Assembly (NCBI GenBank): GCA_041665605.1 | Contig: JBAYIO010000008.1 | Location: 17,021 to 81,020, forward strand | Length of the DNA: 64,000 bases | Direction of reading: 5' to 3' | Origin: CAIPAT01 sp041665605 | GTDB taxonomy: Bacteria; Verrucomicrobiota; Lentisphaeria; Victivallales; Victivallaceae | Shown: piece by piece, positions 21,276-30,043 of the stretch | Position numbering within the stretch: the stretch's first letter is position 1 | Layout: each line of letters opens with the position of its first letter | Notes under the pieces: model-generated | What the model was told of the DNA's origin: nothing | The model's database searches: none | Seen by the model: the letters and a program-made list of their open reading frames with translations, nothing else | Position numbers and translations under genes: made by a program

Positions 21276-22859
21276 ATGAACAAAAAACTGTTAGCGCTGC
21301 TGATCGCCCGCGGATTGAAGGCGGACGCCACCGACCAGGAAGCCATCGACTACATGAAGGCGAACAACATCACCGTCGTGGACGCATCCGGCGACAATCC
21401 CACGCTGCAGGCCTCCGGCGCTCCGGCTCCGGTCGTCACCCCCGCCGTTACTCCCGCCCCCGCGCCGGTAATGCAGGCCGCTTCCGCCGCCACCATCGCC
21501 GCCATGCGCGAAGACGTCTCCGGCGAAGAAAAGCGCATCAACGCCATCCGCGCGCTGCCCGGCAAAGGCACGGTCAAAGCCAACGGCCAGGACGTGGACA
21601 TCAAAGCCCACGCCATCGCCCAGGGCTGGAGCCCGGCGGAAACCGAACTCGCCATCCTCCGCGCCGAGCGCACCGCCCCCGCGGTCATCGTCGCCGGACA
21701 GCCGAATCTGTCCCGCGAACTGATCCATGCTTCCGCGCTGATGGGCGTCGGACACCTGACCGGACAGAATGAAGACACGCTCATCCGCGCCGGTTTCTCC
21801 GCGCCGGTGGTCGAAGCCGCCGCCCGCCGCAAGTTCGTCCGCATCAGCCAGCTCATGCGCGCCTGCTGCGCCAATGAAGGCGTCCATATTCCGCATGACG
21901 CCACGCAGGCGGAACTGCTCCAGGCCGCGTTCAGCACGACCTCCTTCAGCGGTATTCTCGGCAATATCCTGCGCAAGGCGATTGACTACAAGTTCTCCAT
22001 CTATCCCGGAGTCGAGGACGTCCGCCGCCTGACCCGCAAGGAAACCGTCATCGACTTCAAGACAAAGAAATGGTACCGCCTCGCCACCGGCGGCGGCCTG
22101 TCCAAGCTCACCCCCGAAGGCAACCTGAAACTCGATTATCTGAAGGACTCCGAGAACGGCCTGACCATCGACACCAAGGGCAAACAGGTCGGCATCGACC
22201 GCAAGACCCTGATCAACGACGATCTCGGCGTGCTCGTTGATATGCCCAGCCTGATGACCCAGGACGCCGCGATGCAGTTCATCGCCGATTTCTGGGCGCT
22301 GATCATCGCCAACGCCGGGAACTTCTTCAGCGAAGATCATAAAAATCTCGACACCACCGGCGCCATCGTCGGGCCGGACGGCTATGACCTGATGTGCAAA
22401 ATGCTGGCGGACATGGAATACAGCGGCATGCCGCTGATGCTCTCCCCGCGCTATGTCGTCGTCGGCACCGGCAACGCCGCCGCCGCGAAACGCATGGCGA
22501 AGGACACCCAGACTATGGTCATGAACCGGATGTCCGGTTCCGCCGTCACCACCACCACCGGCCCCAGCGTCAACATCTACACCGGGCTTGAACCCGTCGT
22601 CAGCCCCTGGCTGCGCGGCGAGGCCGCCGGCGACTTCTACGGGTTCGCCGATCCGCAGTTCGCCACCGCCGTCCGCGCGGGGTATTTGAACGGCGTGGAA
22701 GCCCCGACCGTCGAGGAAGTCACCGACCGGCTCGACGCGACATTCCTGGGACGCGCCTGGAACATCGTGTTCGACTACGGCTTTGATTTCGCCGATTTCC
22801 AGGGCGCGGTCAAGATGACCAGCGCGGAACAGCTCGGCGCGAAAAAAGCCAAAAAATAG
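21276..22859 (+). CDS. Major capsid protein with N-terminal scaffold-like domain
   Basis: 527 residues. Residues ~200-520 resemble Mu gpT-like major head subunits: FSTTSFSGILGNILRKAIDY, ETVIDFKTKKWYRLATGG, LINDDLGVLVDMP, DFWALIIANAGNFFSEDH, PRYVVVGTGNAAAAKR. The first ~190 residues include an Ala/Pro-rich linker (APAPVVTPAVTPAPAPV) and helices (REDVSGEEKRINAIRALPGK), likely a scaffold part cut off by the protease. High GC; AAGGAG ribosome site. Confidence 0.85.
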   Translation: MNKKLLALLIARGLKADATDQEAIDYMKANNITVVDASGDNPTLQASGAPAPVVTPAVTPAPAPVMQAASAATIAAMREDVSGEEKRINAIRALPGKGTVKANGQDVDIKAHAIAQGWSPAETELAILRAERTAPAVIVAGQPNLSRELIHASALMGVGHLTGQNEDTLIRAGFSAPVVEAAARRKFVRISQLMRACCANEGVHIPHDATQAELLQAAFSTTSFSGILGNILRKAIDYKFSIYPGVEDVRRLTRKETVIDFKTKKWYRLATGGGLSKLTPEGNLKLDYLKDSENGLTIDTKGKQVGIDRKTLINDDLGVLVDMPSLMTQDAAMQFIADFWALIIANAGNFFSEDHKNLDTTGAIVGPDGYDLMCKMLADMEYSGMPLMLSPRYVVVGTGNAAAAKRMAKDTQTMVMNRMSGSAVTTTTGPSVNIYTGLEPVVSPWLRGEAAGDFYGFADPQFATAVRAGYLNGVEAPTVEEVTDRLDATFLGRAWNIVFDYGFDFADFQGAVKMTSAEQLGAKKAKK

Positions 22860-22922
22860 TTTTTGTCCGGCTGGTCCTGCCTTAAAAGATTTGTTCTAAA
22901 ACTTAAACAGAGGATTCAAAAA

Positions 22923-23321
22923 ATGATCATCAATCGTCAGGAAAATAAACGCGTTGACCATACTCCGCTGCTGCTGCTTGCCGCCGGGGTCATGGTCGTC
23001 ATCGGCTCCAAGATCGGCTACACCACCCGCGAATGTCCCGCCGGCGAACTCGGCAGCATTGTCACCGACGGCCTGGCCGACGTCCCCAAGACCGCCACCG
23101 CGCCGGATGTCTATGAAGACTGGGCCGACGGCGAGAACGTCTATTATGATGAATCGGCCAAAACGTTCACCACGGAAGACACCGGCAATGTCGCGGTCGG
23201 CTACTGCGACGGCGGCAGCGACACCGGCAGCGCCATCGGCAGGATTGTGTTCAATCCGCCGCTCCGCGCCGACAATGCCGGCGCGTCACCGTCCGGGAGC
23301 GACAGCGGATCGGGGGAGTAA
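22923..23321 (+). CDS. DUF2190-like capsid decoration protein
   Basis: 132 residues with GVMVVIGSKIGYTTRECPAG, ELGSIVTDGLADVPKT and NVAVGYCDGGSDTGSAIGRI, the pattern of DUF2190 proteins that decorate or stabilise phage heads. It follows the capsid gene, as usual. The end is Ser/Gly-rich (ASPSGSDSGSGE). Immediately after the stop, the -1 frame continues a Ser/Pro-rich tail to 23425, joined by a G5 run at 23312-23316. Confidence 0.7.
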   Translation: MIINRQENKRVDHTPLLLLAAGVMVVIGSKIGYTTRECPAGELGSIVTDGLADVPKTATAPDVYEDWADGENVYYDESAKTFTTEDTGNVAVGYCDGGSDTGSAIGRIVFNPPLRADNAGASPSGSDSGSGE

Positions 23322-23425
23322 GTCCGAGCCCGGAAGACTCTCCGTCCGCCAGCTCGTCTAACTCAGGAGACAGCCCGTCCGCATCGCCGGAAGCCAGTCC
23401 GTCCGGCAGCGGGTCCGGTTCTTAA
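23317..23425 (+). pseudogene. Out-of-frame Ser/Pro-rich tail of the decoration protein
   Basis: In the -1 frame this reads SPSPEDSPSASSSNSGDSP and then SASPEASPSGSGSGS to a TAA at 23423, continuing the composition of the preceding C-terminus. One extra G in the G5 run would fuse it. Similar Ser/Pro tracts occur in the 36264 protein. Confidence 0.55.
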
Positions 23426-23455
23426 TCGTCCGACTTTTTTAAAAGGATTTCTGCC

Positions 23456-23809
23456 ATGAACGTTCTCGCCAGAGCTTCCGCGTTCCTGAATCGCAAGCTG
23501 CGCGCCGCCGCCGGGTGGAATGCGGCGTACAGCCGCGGGTCAAACTCGTTCACATGCGTCGCAGTCCTTGGCGGCACCGCCGCCGAGCAGACTATGTCCG
23601 ATAACGGCGCGACCATTGCAACGCGGTTCCGCGATGTGCTGATCGAGCGCGCGGAGTTCAGCGGAACGTTCGTGGAGCCCCGTCAGGGCGACCTGATCAC
23701 CGTCGGAACCGACAAGTACATCGTCACCGTCCGCCAGGGCATCGGCTGCTGGCGGTATTCGGACAGCGAGAAAACCCGCATGCGCATCTTTGTCAAGGAG
23801 ATAAAATGA
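23456..23809 (+). CDS. Putative head-closure/connector protein
   Basis: 117 residues: basic N-terminal helix (LARASAFLNRKLRAAAGWNA), then a beta-rich part (FRDVLIERAEFSGTFVEPRQGD) ending in YIVTVRQGIGCWRYSDSEKT and RMRIFVKEIK. The architecture and position match head-tail connector or stopper proteins of siphoviruses. Family assignment is from context. AAAGGA ribosome site. Confidence 0.55.
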   Translation: MNVLARASAFLNRKLRAAAGWNAAYSRGSNSFTCVAVLGGTAAEQTMSDNGATIATRFRDVLIERAEFSGTFVEPRQGDLITVGTDKYIVTVRQGIGCWRYSDSEKTRMRIFVKEIK

Positions 23810-24309
23810 GCGATATCAGAGAACTGGGCGATGCTCTGGCGGCGGCGGTCTTCGCGCTGCTGACCGCCGGCGATTCGCCTTCCGGCTCCCTGTCCGACTC
23901 GTCCGGACAGTCCGGCCAGTCCGGCTCCCCGGCTGCTCTGTCCCCCGCCGCCCTGTCCTTCTCTTTTCTGGAAACGTTCGACGGCACGCTGACCGGCGTC
24001 CTCCAGATGGCCGTCACGCTGGGCCTGGTGGAGGGTTCCGCCGATTCGCGGAGTTCCGCGCAGGGACAGTTCCATTACGCCATCCACACGTTCATGGCGT
24101 TCGACCATGATCCGACGATGGATGAACAGGACGCTTTAGTGGTATTCCAGGAAAAGATCGTCCGGGCGCTGCCGAAAATGTCCTGCGTGCTGCCGGATCA
24201 CAGCGCGGCTAAACCGCGTCTGGAAGCCTTCGCCCCCGTGGACGGCGAGGAACTCCTGACCGGCGTAGTCCACGGCATGATCGGGATTGTGTTTTTCGGC
24301 AGTTACTGA
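23806..24309 (+). CDS. Putative tail-completion/terminator protein
   Basis: 167 residues, overlapping the previous gene at ATGA. The C-terminal part (FHYAIHTFMAFDHDPTMDEQ, later GVVHGMIGIVFFG) suits a minor tail/terminator protein. Residues ~27-50 (SGSLSDSSGQSGQSGSPAAL) are translated GTCCGGACA-type repeat, so the loop may be an insertion. No direct family hit is claimed. Confidence 0.5.
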   Translation: MSDIRELGDALAAAVFALLTAGDSPSGSLSDSSGQSGQSGSPAALSPAALSFSFLETFDGTLTGVLQMAVTLGLVEGSADSRSSAQGQFHYAIHTFMAFDHDPTMDEQDALVVFQEKIVRALPKMSCVLPDHSAAKPRLEAFAPVDGEELLTGVVHGMIGIVFFGSY

Positions 24310-24492
24310 AAACCGGAAGTCAGGAGTCAGGAGTCAGCAGTCAGAATGAAAACATTTAAAACAAAAATTCCCGAACTTTCCGCCGAAGGCGGTACTTTTC
24401 TCGCTTGTCACTTGCTTCGCCGCACACTTTCCGGCGGAGCCGGTACTTGTCTCGCTTTTCTCGCTTGTCACTTTAAAACGGAGTTTTAACCC
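24310..24492 (+). repeat. Repeat-filled gap: heptamers and composite hairpin repeat
   Basis: Four to five GGAGTCA/GCAGTCA heptamers (24317-24345), then two units of CTTTCCGCC-gap-GGCGGTAC, TTTTCTCGCTTGTCAC, with hairpins CCGCC/GGCGG and CCGGCGG-AG-CCGG. This is the reverse orientation of the GCGAGAAAA family. No gene is seen. Confidence 0.85.
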
Positions 24493-25260
24493 ATGCAGTC
24501 TACCGCACAACTTAAAGGCAGTTACCTGGCCGTCCGGGGCCTCACCTTTGACGAGGCCGCCGTCGGCAAGCTGCTGAACACCTATGAACGCCGCCTGCTG
24601 TCGAAGTCAGGGGCGTTCACCCGCGGCGTCGCGCGGCGGCTGGTGCGGTTCAACGCCCGGCGCGACAAACACGGCGCGCCCGGACAGCCCCCGGTCGCGC
24701 ATACCCGGTTCTTCCGCGACTCGATCATGTTCACGCTCGACCCGCAGACCCGCTCCGTGATCTGCGGACCGCAGAAGTTTAAAACAGCGAATAACAACAC
24801 CGCCGGACAGACCGTTCCCGAAATCCTGGAATACGGTGGCAATGCCGCCGGCGGCAAAAACCCCGCGTGGCCGGTGGCGTACCCGCCGAATAACGCCTCA
24901 ATCATGGGGCTGTTCGCGCAGTATGATTTCACCATCGTGCGCTGGGGCTTCTCCGCCGCCGATCTCATCCGGCAGGCCCGCGCCGCCGGGGATTACAAAA
25001 GCCTGAAACACGCCGGCAAGCGCGGCGCCTACCGCACCCCCGGTTTTTATTCGCCGCGCAAAGGCAGACAGGTTTATCTTCAGTTCGCGCCGAATCAGAC
25101 CGCCGTGCAGCGGCAGAAATCCAGAGACATCCTGCTGGAACTGTTCGGGCAGCCCTATTTCGGCAATGCGGCCGTCGAGCCGCGCCCGTTCATGCGCCCG
25201 GCGCTGGATGAAACAGTAAAGAACATGCCGGCGCTGATGCGCCAGGCGGAACTTAAATAA
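24493..25260 (+). CDS. gp10-like minor tail-completion protein
   Basis: 255 residues. RHGAPGQPP-type stretch (KHGAPGQPPVAHTRFFRDSI) and the ending VEPRPFMRPALDETVKNMPA follow the pattern of HK97 gp10-like tail-completion proteins, with a larger middle domain than usual (residues 110-200). CGGAG ribosome site provided by a repeat-adjacent phrase AAAACGGAGTTTTAAC that recurs at 26762. Confidence 0.65.
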   Translation: MQSTAQLKGSYLAVRGLTFDEAAVGKLLNTYERRLLSKSGAFTRGVARRLVRFNARRDKHGAPGQPPVAHTRFFRDSIMFTLDPQTRSVICGPQKFKTANNNTAGQTVPEILEYGGNAAGGKNPAWPVAYPPNNASIMGLFAQYDFTIVRWGFSAADLIRQARAAGDYKSLKHAGKRGAYRTPGFYSPRKGRQVYLQFAPNQTAVQRQKSRDILLELFGQPYFGNAAVEPRPFMRPALDETVKNMPALMRQAELK

Positions 25261-25281
25261 CAACCCAACAAGGAGTTTATC

Positions 25282-25740
25282 ATGTCACTAAAAACCGGTT
25301 TTGACGGCAAACTGTACCTCGCCACTATCACTGAGGGAGGTTACACGCTCGGCGAGGAAATCGACATCGTCAAGGACTGCGATCTCGATGAATCGCGCGA
25401 CGAGATCGAGGCGAATGACCGATCCAACAAAGGCCGCAAACGCTATCTCGCCGGACTCATGGACGGCAAACTCTCGTTCGGCGTGAACACCAATCCCGAA
25501 AATGAGAATTTCAAGCTCGTCCGCGCGGCGTTCCTGTCCGGCGAACCCATCGGTCTCGGCGTCCTGTTTCAGGACAAGTCGATCACCGAGGACAACGAAG
25601 GCACGGTCGGCACCTTCGTCATCACCGGCTGGAAAAAAGGCCAGCCGCTCAACGGCGCGCAGACCACCGACGTCAGCGCCTCGATGCAGACTTTCGCCGG
25701 CGACTTCCCGCCGACCGGCGGAGCCAGCCCGAGCGCGTAA
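25282..25740 (+). CDS. Major tail tube protein
   Basis: 152 residues with KDCDLDESRDEIEANDRSNK and YLAGLMDGKLSFGVNTNPEN, then GVLFQDKSITEDNEGTVGTF, typical of lambda gpV/TP901-type tail tube proteins. It polymerises into the tail tube. AAGGAG ribosome site. Confidence 0.8.
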   Translation: MSLKTGFDGKLYLATITEGGYTLGEEIDIVKDCDLDESRDEIEANDRSNKGRKRYLAGLMDGKLSFGVNTNPENENFKLVRAAFLSGEPIGLGVLFQDKSITEDNEGTVGTFVITGWKKGQPLNGAQTTDVSASMQTFAGDFPPTGGASPSA

Positions 25741-25744
25741 AAAC

Positions 25745-25790
25745 CATATCTCGCACAAAGACACGGAGACACCTTTGTGCGAAAACCCTA
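25745..25790 (+). repeat. CACAAAGACACGGAGACAC-type repeat
   Basis: TCGCACAAAGACACGGAGACACCTTTGTGCGA, a dispersed phrase whose ends (TCGCACAAAG, CTTTGTGCGA) are inverted copies forming a 10-bp stem. Confidence 0.65.
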
Positions 25791-25804
25791 AACTGGAGGA
25801 TACC

Positions 25805-26302
25805 ATGCTGCTGAAAATTGGCGAACACGAAATGACCCTGAAACTCAACATCGCGCAGGTCAAGCGCGTCCGGGAGAAAACCGGCTTCGATCTGCTGATG
25901 AAGCGCGACCCCAAAGCCCTGATGAACGAACTCTCCGACCAGGAGCGCGTCGCGGAAATCATCGCGGTGCTGCTGCAGCCGGAATTTGAACGCTGCAATA
26001 TTGACGAGACCGGCGTCTATGAACTGTTTGACGGCGCGACGCTGAAAGCCGCGTCTGATGCGTTTTTCGCGGAACTCATAAGTTTTTTCGCGGCGATGGG
26101 CCGGACCGCCGCGGCGACGGCCCTGACGAAGATAACGGAGACCTGGGCGCTGATGGAGACGAAGACCGTGGAACTGGTCAACCGGACGGCGGAAACACTG
26201 TCCGCGGAAGTGAACAGTCTGCAACTGCCCTCTGGTCCTATGTCTACCGCTGCGCCGGGATCGCCGGAGTCGATCCCGCCGGATTCACCTTCTGGGAACT
26301 GA
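25805..26302 (+). CDS. Tail assembly chaperone, first frame
   Basis: 165 residues starting MLLKIGEHEMTLKLNIAQVK, with LLMKRDPKALMNELSDQERV: a typical lambda gpG-like chaperone that coats the tape measure. From about residue 137 the sequence becomes Pro/Ser-rich (GPMSTAAPGSPESIPPDSPS), while the -1 frame takes over coding character. A T TTT TTC heptamer lies in frame at 26083-26089. GGAGG ribosome site. Confidence 0.75.
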   Translation: MLLKIGEHEMTLKLNIAQVKRVREKTGFDLLMKRDPKALMNELSDQERVAEIIAVLLQPEFERCNIDETGVYELFDGATLKAASDAFFAELISFFAAMGRTAAATALTKITETWALMETKTVELVNRTAETLSAEVNSLQLPSGPMSTAAPGSPESIPPDSPSGN

Positions 26303-26553
26303 AGGAGATGGCCGCCGGAGCCTGGCGGCCCTACGGGGATCTGATGATCTGGATCAGTTGCAATCTCGGCGCGAAAGCCCGCGATCTGCCGGATCCGGAA
26401 AAACTCAATCCCTTCAACAGTAGAAAAGAGGAAACCGGCAAACCCGACTTCCGCGAAAAGTTGAGAAATTTAAAAAGTTTCGCGCATACGCTGCCAAGGT
26501 CTGCCGCCAGCGGCAGAGGAGCCAAGCAAGAAAAGTTGAAAGGAGCCAAGTAG
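26231..26553 (+). CDS. Tail assembly chaperone, -1 frame extension
   Basis: The -1 frame, open from 26059, reads ALWSYVYRCAGIAGVDPAG and FTFWELKEMAAGAWRPYGDL, the hallmark of the gpT-like extension of chaperone fusions. It then reads MIWISCNLGAKARDLPDPEK and ends in translated repeat. No start exists until the ATG at 26308, so production needs frameshifting from the upstream gene; re-initiation at 26308 (AGGAG immediately before) is an alternative. The left coordinate marks where coding character becomes convincing, not a start codon. Confidence 0.65.
26493..26550 (+). repeat. Hairpin CTGCCGCC-AGCGGCAG with AAGCAAGAAAAG
   Basis: Composite repeat inside the end of the chaperone extension; related to 9768-9815 (CTGCCGCCGGCGGCAG followed by AAGCGAGACAAGCGAGAAAAG). 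Confidence 0.7.
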
Positions 26554-26585
26554 AATGCAAAAAATTAAAACACAATCGGCTGTTT

Positions 26586-26774
26586 CACTTTCCGCCATAG
26601 GCGGTACTTTTCTAGCTTTTCTCGCTTGTCACTTGCGGCGCCGCCGCACACTTTCCGCCATAGGCGGTACTTTTCTCGCTTGTCTAGCTTGTCACTTGCG
26701 GCGCAGCCGCACACTTTCCGGCAGCGCCGGTACTTGTCTAGCTTTTCTCGCTTTCAACTTTAAAACGGAGTTTT
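26586..26774 (+). repeat. Three 63-bp tandem units of the composite hairpin repeat
   Basis: CACTTTCCG starts units at 26586, 26649 and 26712, an exact 63-bp period. Each unit has CCGCC-ATA-GGCGG (or CCGGC-AGC-GCCGG), TACTTTTCTCGCTT, and CTTGCGGC...GCCGCA. An open frame of 73 codons crosses it but is repeat only. Confidence 0.9.
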
Positions 26775-26781
26775 AACTATT

Positions 26782-29058
26782 ATGGCTTCAGGTAACGCCA
26801 TCCGCGCCGGACGCGCTTTTGTTGAGCTGTTTCTTGATGATAAACAGCTTAAACAGGGCTTTTCCGGCGTCAAAAAATATGCCGGGGAATTCGGCGCCCA
26901 GTTCAAGGGCATGGGGGCCGGACTCGGCGTGGTCTCCGCCGCCATCGGCGGGGCGCTCCTCTATTCCGCGTACACCGTGCGCGGTTACGCCGCCGCCGTC
27001 GCGCAGGTCGGCAACCTGACCAGTGCCACCGCCGATGAACTCGATAAACTCGACAAGCAGGGCCGCATCACCGGGCGCAACACCGCCGACAATATCGACG
27101 AGATCGGCGCCGCGATGGTGGAGCTCGCGAAACACAAATTCACGCCGTCCGAAATCGGGCGCGAACTCGGCGGCATCAACAATCTGGCCGACGCTTTAAG
27201 CACCGACATGGCGACCGCCGCGCGCGTCGCCGGGGGAACGCTCCAGTCGTTCCGCCTGGACGCCGCGCATACCGCCGAAGTCACCGACTATCTGGCGCTC
27301 TCCGCGCTGCGTTCCGGCATGGGACTCGAGGAACTCGCCGCCGGTCTCCATACCGTCGCGCCGCTGGCCGTCGCCGCCGGGGCGGGGCTGAAGGACACGC
27401 TCGCGCAGCTCGTCGCGCTGAAACTGATGGGCTTTGACGGCGCGGAAGCCGGCACCGCCCTCGCGGCGGCGTACAAGAATATCGCCAAGTCCGAAGTCAA
27501 TCAGTATCTGAAATCGCTCGGCGTGGACGCCCGCGACTCCTCCGGCAATCTCAAGAGCCTGACGACTATCCTGAACGATATCGCCGCCGTCGGCGCGAAA
27601 CTCGGCTCCGGCGCCCGGCTGCAGCTCTTCGAGAAGATTTTCGGCAAAGGCGTCGCCGGAGCCTCCGCCCTCGCCTCCGGCGTCGCGCCGCTGAAAAAAT
27701 TCCAGGCGGAACTGGACAATGCCGCCGGCACCGCCGCCAATGCGGCGGAACGCATCGACAAGACCATCGGCAAGCAGATGGATAAACTCAAGAACGCCGT
27801 CCGCGGCCCCGCCGTCGAACTCGGCCACGCCCTCACCCCCGCGCTGACGGACCTTAACGGCGTCGTCGGGCCGGTGATGAACGCGCTGTCCGGCTTCATC
27901 GCGCTGCATAAGGACTGGATCGACAAACTGGTAAGGCTCTATCCGCTGCTGCCCGCCGTCGCCGGCGGTTTGTACGCGATGGGCGTTGCCGCGAATGTGA
28001 TGGGCGGCTCGATTAAAAATATATCCGCCACCCTCGGGTTATTTCATTCGCTCGTGATGATCGCGTTTAATCCCGCCTTCTGGACCATCGCCGGTATTGC
28101 CGTGCTGGTCGCCGCGCTTGGCGGACTGACCTATTATCTGTTGCGGAATACCGAAGCGTGGGCTTCCTGGAAATCCGGACTGTCCGGTATCTTTGAACTG
28201 CTCACCCGCGAATCCGGCACCGCTTTCGACGCCATTAAAACCGCCATCAGCGGCGGCGACCTGCAGGGCGCGTGGGAAGTGTTCTGCACGTTCCTGAACA
28301 TGAAGTGGACGGAAACATGGAACGCCGTTTATGACTACTGGGCGATCATTAAAAACGGCCTGCAGAATTCCATTCTGGATTTTGCGGAATCGTTCGCGAT
28401 CGCGCTGGTCCGGGCGGTGGAACCCGTCAAACTCGCCTGGGCGGAACTAGCCGGATTCTTTGAACGTCTCTGGAACGGTATTCTTGACAAGTATGTGGAC
28501 GCCCAGAACGCCATCATCAAACTTTACAACAAGATTCCCGGCGTCGAACTGCCGCTGATCCCGAAAACGCAGAATGCCGACACGGTCAACCAGCAGAGCC
28601 GCGATAAACAGTCCGCCCGCGAAGCGCAGATCACCGACATGACGCAGATCAAAATCCAGCAGATCCGGCAGGGCATCGGCGGACAGCAGGCGGCCAATGA
28701 CGCGGAACTACAAAAAACGCTCAAGGAATCATCCGAAATCGTTAAACGCTCCGCCGCCGAATTTCATGCGGCGGTGGACAAAGTCAATCAGAATGACCTG
28801 CTCCGCAGGATAGACCAGGAACTCATCGACGCGTTCAGGGAGATCGACGCCCCGGTGCGCGCCGCCGCGCAGGCCGCTTCCGGCGCGGGCGAACTCGCCG
28901 TCGGCTACGGCGCGTCGGGTTCATTCCTCGCCGGCGAGGCGCAGCAGGCTTCCTCCGGCGGCGGCATCCAGAAACAGATGCTGGACACCAGCACCCAGAT
29001 TGCGAGCAACACCCGCGAGATCGCCAACGCCGCCCGTAACGGCTTGGCCTTTGTTTAA
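26782..29058 (+). CDS. Tail tape measure protein
   Basis: 758 residues, setting tail length. The N-terminal TP901-type domain is present (NTADNIDEIGAAMVELAKHK, ALSTDMATAARVAGGTLQSF, MGLEELAAGLHTVAPLAVAA). Two or three hydrophobic segments follow near residues 390-450 (ACWTIAGIAVLVAALGG-like), then helical coiled-coil sequence (TQIKIQQIRQGIGGQQAAND). Length predicts a tail of roughly 110 nm by the usual ~0.15 nm per residue. High GC and strongly Ala/Gly-biased. Confidence 0.9.
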   Translation: MASGNAIRAGRAFVELFLDDKQLKQGFSGVKKYAGEFGAQFKGMGAGLGVVSAAIGGALLYSAYTVRGYAAAVAQVGNLTSATADELDKLDKQGRITGRNTADNIDEIGAAMVELAKHKFTPSEIGRELGGINNLADALSTDMATAARVAGGTLQSFRLDAAHTAEVTDYLALSALRSGMGLEELAAGLHTVAPLAVAAGAGLKDTLAQLVALKLMGFDGAEAGTALAAAYKNIAKSEVNQYLKSLGVDARDSSGNLKSLTTILNDIAAVGAKLGSGARLQLFEKIFGKGVAGASALASGVAPLKKFQAELDNAAGTAANAAERIDKTIGKQMDKLKNAVRGPAVELGHALTPALTDLNGVVGPVMNALSGFIALHKDWIDKLVRLYPLLPAVAGGLYAMGVAANVMGGSIKNISATLGLFHSLVMIAFNPAFWTIAGIAVLVAALGGLTYYLLRNTEAWASWKSGLSGIFELLTRESGTAFDAIKTAISGGDLQGAWEVFCTFLNMKWTETWNAVYDYWAIIKNGLQNSILDFAESFAIALVRAVEPVKLAWAELAGFFERLWNGILDKYVDAQNAIIKLYNKIPGVELPLIPKTQNADTVNQQSRDKQSAREAQITDMTQIKIQQIRQGIGGQQAANDAELQKTLKESSEIVKRSAAEFHAAVDKVNQNDLLRRIDQELIDAFREIDAPVRAAAQAASGAGELAVGYGASGSFLAGEAQQASSGGGIQKQMLDTSTQIASNTREIANAARNGLAFV

Positions 29059-29059
29059 A

Positions 29060-29172
29060 ACCAGCAGTCAGGAGTCAGGAGACAGGAGTCAGAATGAAAA
29101 CTTTAAAACTTAAAACCGGTTCCGTTTCGTCCGTTGTGTCCATATCGTCCATAATGTCCATAACGTCCATCA
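29060..29172 (+). repeat. Heptamer array and GTCCATAAN nonamer array
   Basis: GTCAGGAGTCAGGAGACAGGAGTCAG (29067-29092) then GTCCGTTGT, GTCCATATC, GTCCATAAT, GTCCATAAC, GTCCATCAG (29131-29172), the reverse of the 1167 array. Confidence 0.85.
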
Positions 29173-29182
29173 GGTTTGCACT

Positions 29183-30001
29183 ATGACCATCAAAATTCAG
29201 GAAGATCCCAAATCCCGTTCATGGGAATGGAACAAACGCTACACCCTGCTCTTTCACGCGCAGGGTTCCGCCGATCCCGCCGCGATTGCGACGGCAATTG
29301 ACGGCTATATCACGACCAACGCCGTGCCGGTGCTGTTCGATCTCAGCGCCAAGCGCGTCGAGGCGGTCGTCGCGGCGGACGGCATGCCCGACTTCTGCGC
29401 GTGGAACTGCACCTGGGAATATGCCCCGACCGACGTCCAGACTCCCGTCGTCGAATTTGATTCGCGGATGAGTTTCTCCACCGGCGGCGGCACGAAGCAC
29501 ATGACCGAGAGCCTGGCGACGCTGTCCTCCGCCGGCGGCATGAATTTCGGCAACCTGATCAACGTCACCGATTCCGGCGTAAACGGCGTGGACGTCTCCG
29601 CGCCGCAGGGCAAATTTTCCTTCACCACCCGGAAATCATGGTCCGCCGTCATGGGCGACTACGGACGAAGCCTCGTCGCGATGACCGGACGCATCAATTC
29701 CGACGCCTTCAAAGGCTACGGCGTCAAGGAACTGCTGTTCCTCGGCGCCTCCGGCACCGCGCCCCGCGTCTCGTCCGACTTCACGCTGACTTTTGAATTT
29801 GCCTACAACCCCGGACAGACCGATATCGCCGTCGGCGATCTTACCGTCGACTTCAAAGCCGGATGGGATTATCTGTGGCACTTCGACAAAAAAACGCTGG
29901 CCACCACGTCCGGCGGCCTTACTTATTTTTACACGAAACCCGTCGCCGCGTTCGTGGAACAGGTCTACGAACTGGCGGCGTTTTCCGCCTTAGGCATTTA
30001 A
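29183..30001 (+). CDS. Putative tail protein (distal tail region)
   Basis: 272 residues, beta-rich, starting with IKIQEDPKSRSWEWNKRYTL, after the tape measure where distal-tail proteins lie. Contains FSFTTRKSWSAVMGDYGRS and FAYNPGQTDIAVGDLTVDFK. No named family is recognised. Probably a virion component by position. Confidence 0.5.
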   Translation: MTIKIQEDPKSRSWEWNKRYTLLFHAQGSADPAAIATAIDGYITTNAVPVLFDLSAKRVEAVVAADGMPDFCAWNCTWEYAPTDVQTPVVEFDSRMSFSTGGGTKHMTESLATLSSAGGMNFGNLINVTDSGVNGVDVSAPQGKFSFTTRKSWSAVMGDYGRSLVAMTGRINSDAFKGYGVKELLFLGASGTAPRVSSDFTLTFEFAYNPGQTDIAVGDLTVDFKAGWDYLWHFDKKTLATTSGGLTYFYTKPVAAFVEQVYELAAFSALGI

Positions 30002-30043
30002 AACCAGAAGTCAGGAGACTTCCAAAAAAAGGAAAAAATTATT

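Noticed and set aside
26083..26089. T TTT TTC taken as the proven frameshift site of the tail chaperone
   Set aside because: Canonical in form, but the -1 frame right after it is Gly/Asp-rich and unlike chaperone extensions, so it is kept only as a candidate.
26555..26776. A 73-codon frame with repeated AIGGTFLA peptides
   Set aside because: It is entirely the 63-bp tandem repeat and looks like coincidental translation, though a short ribosome-site-like sequence precedes it.
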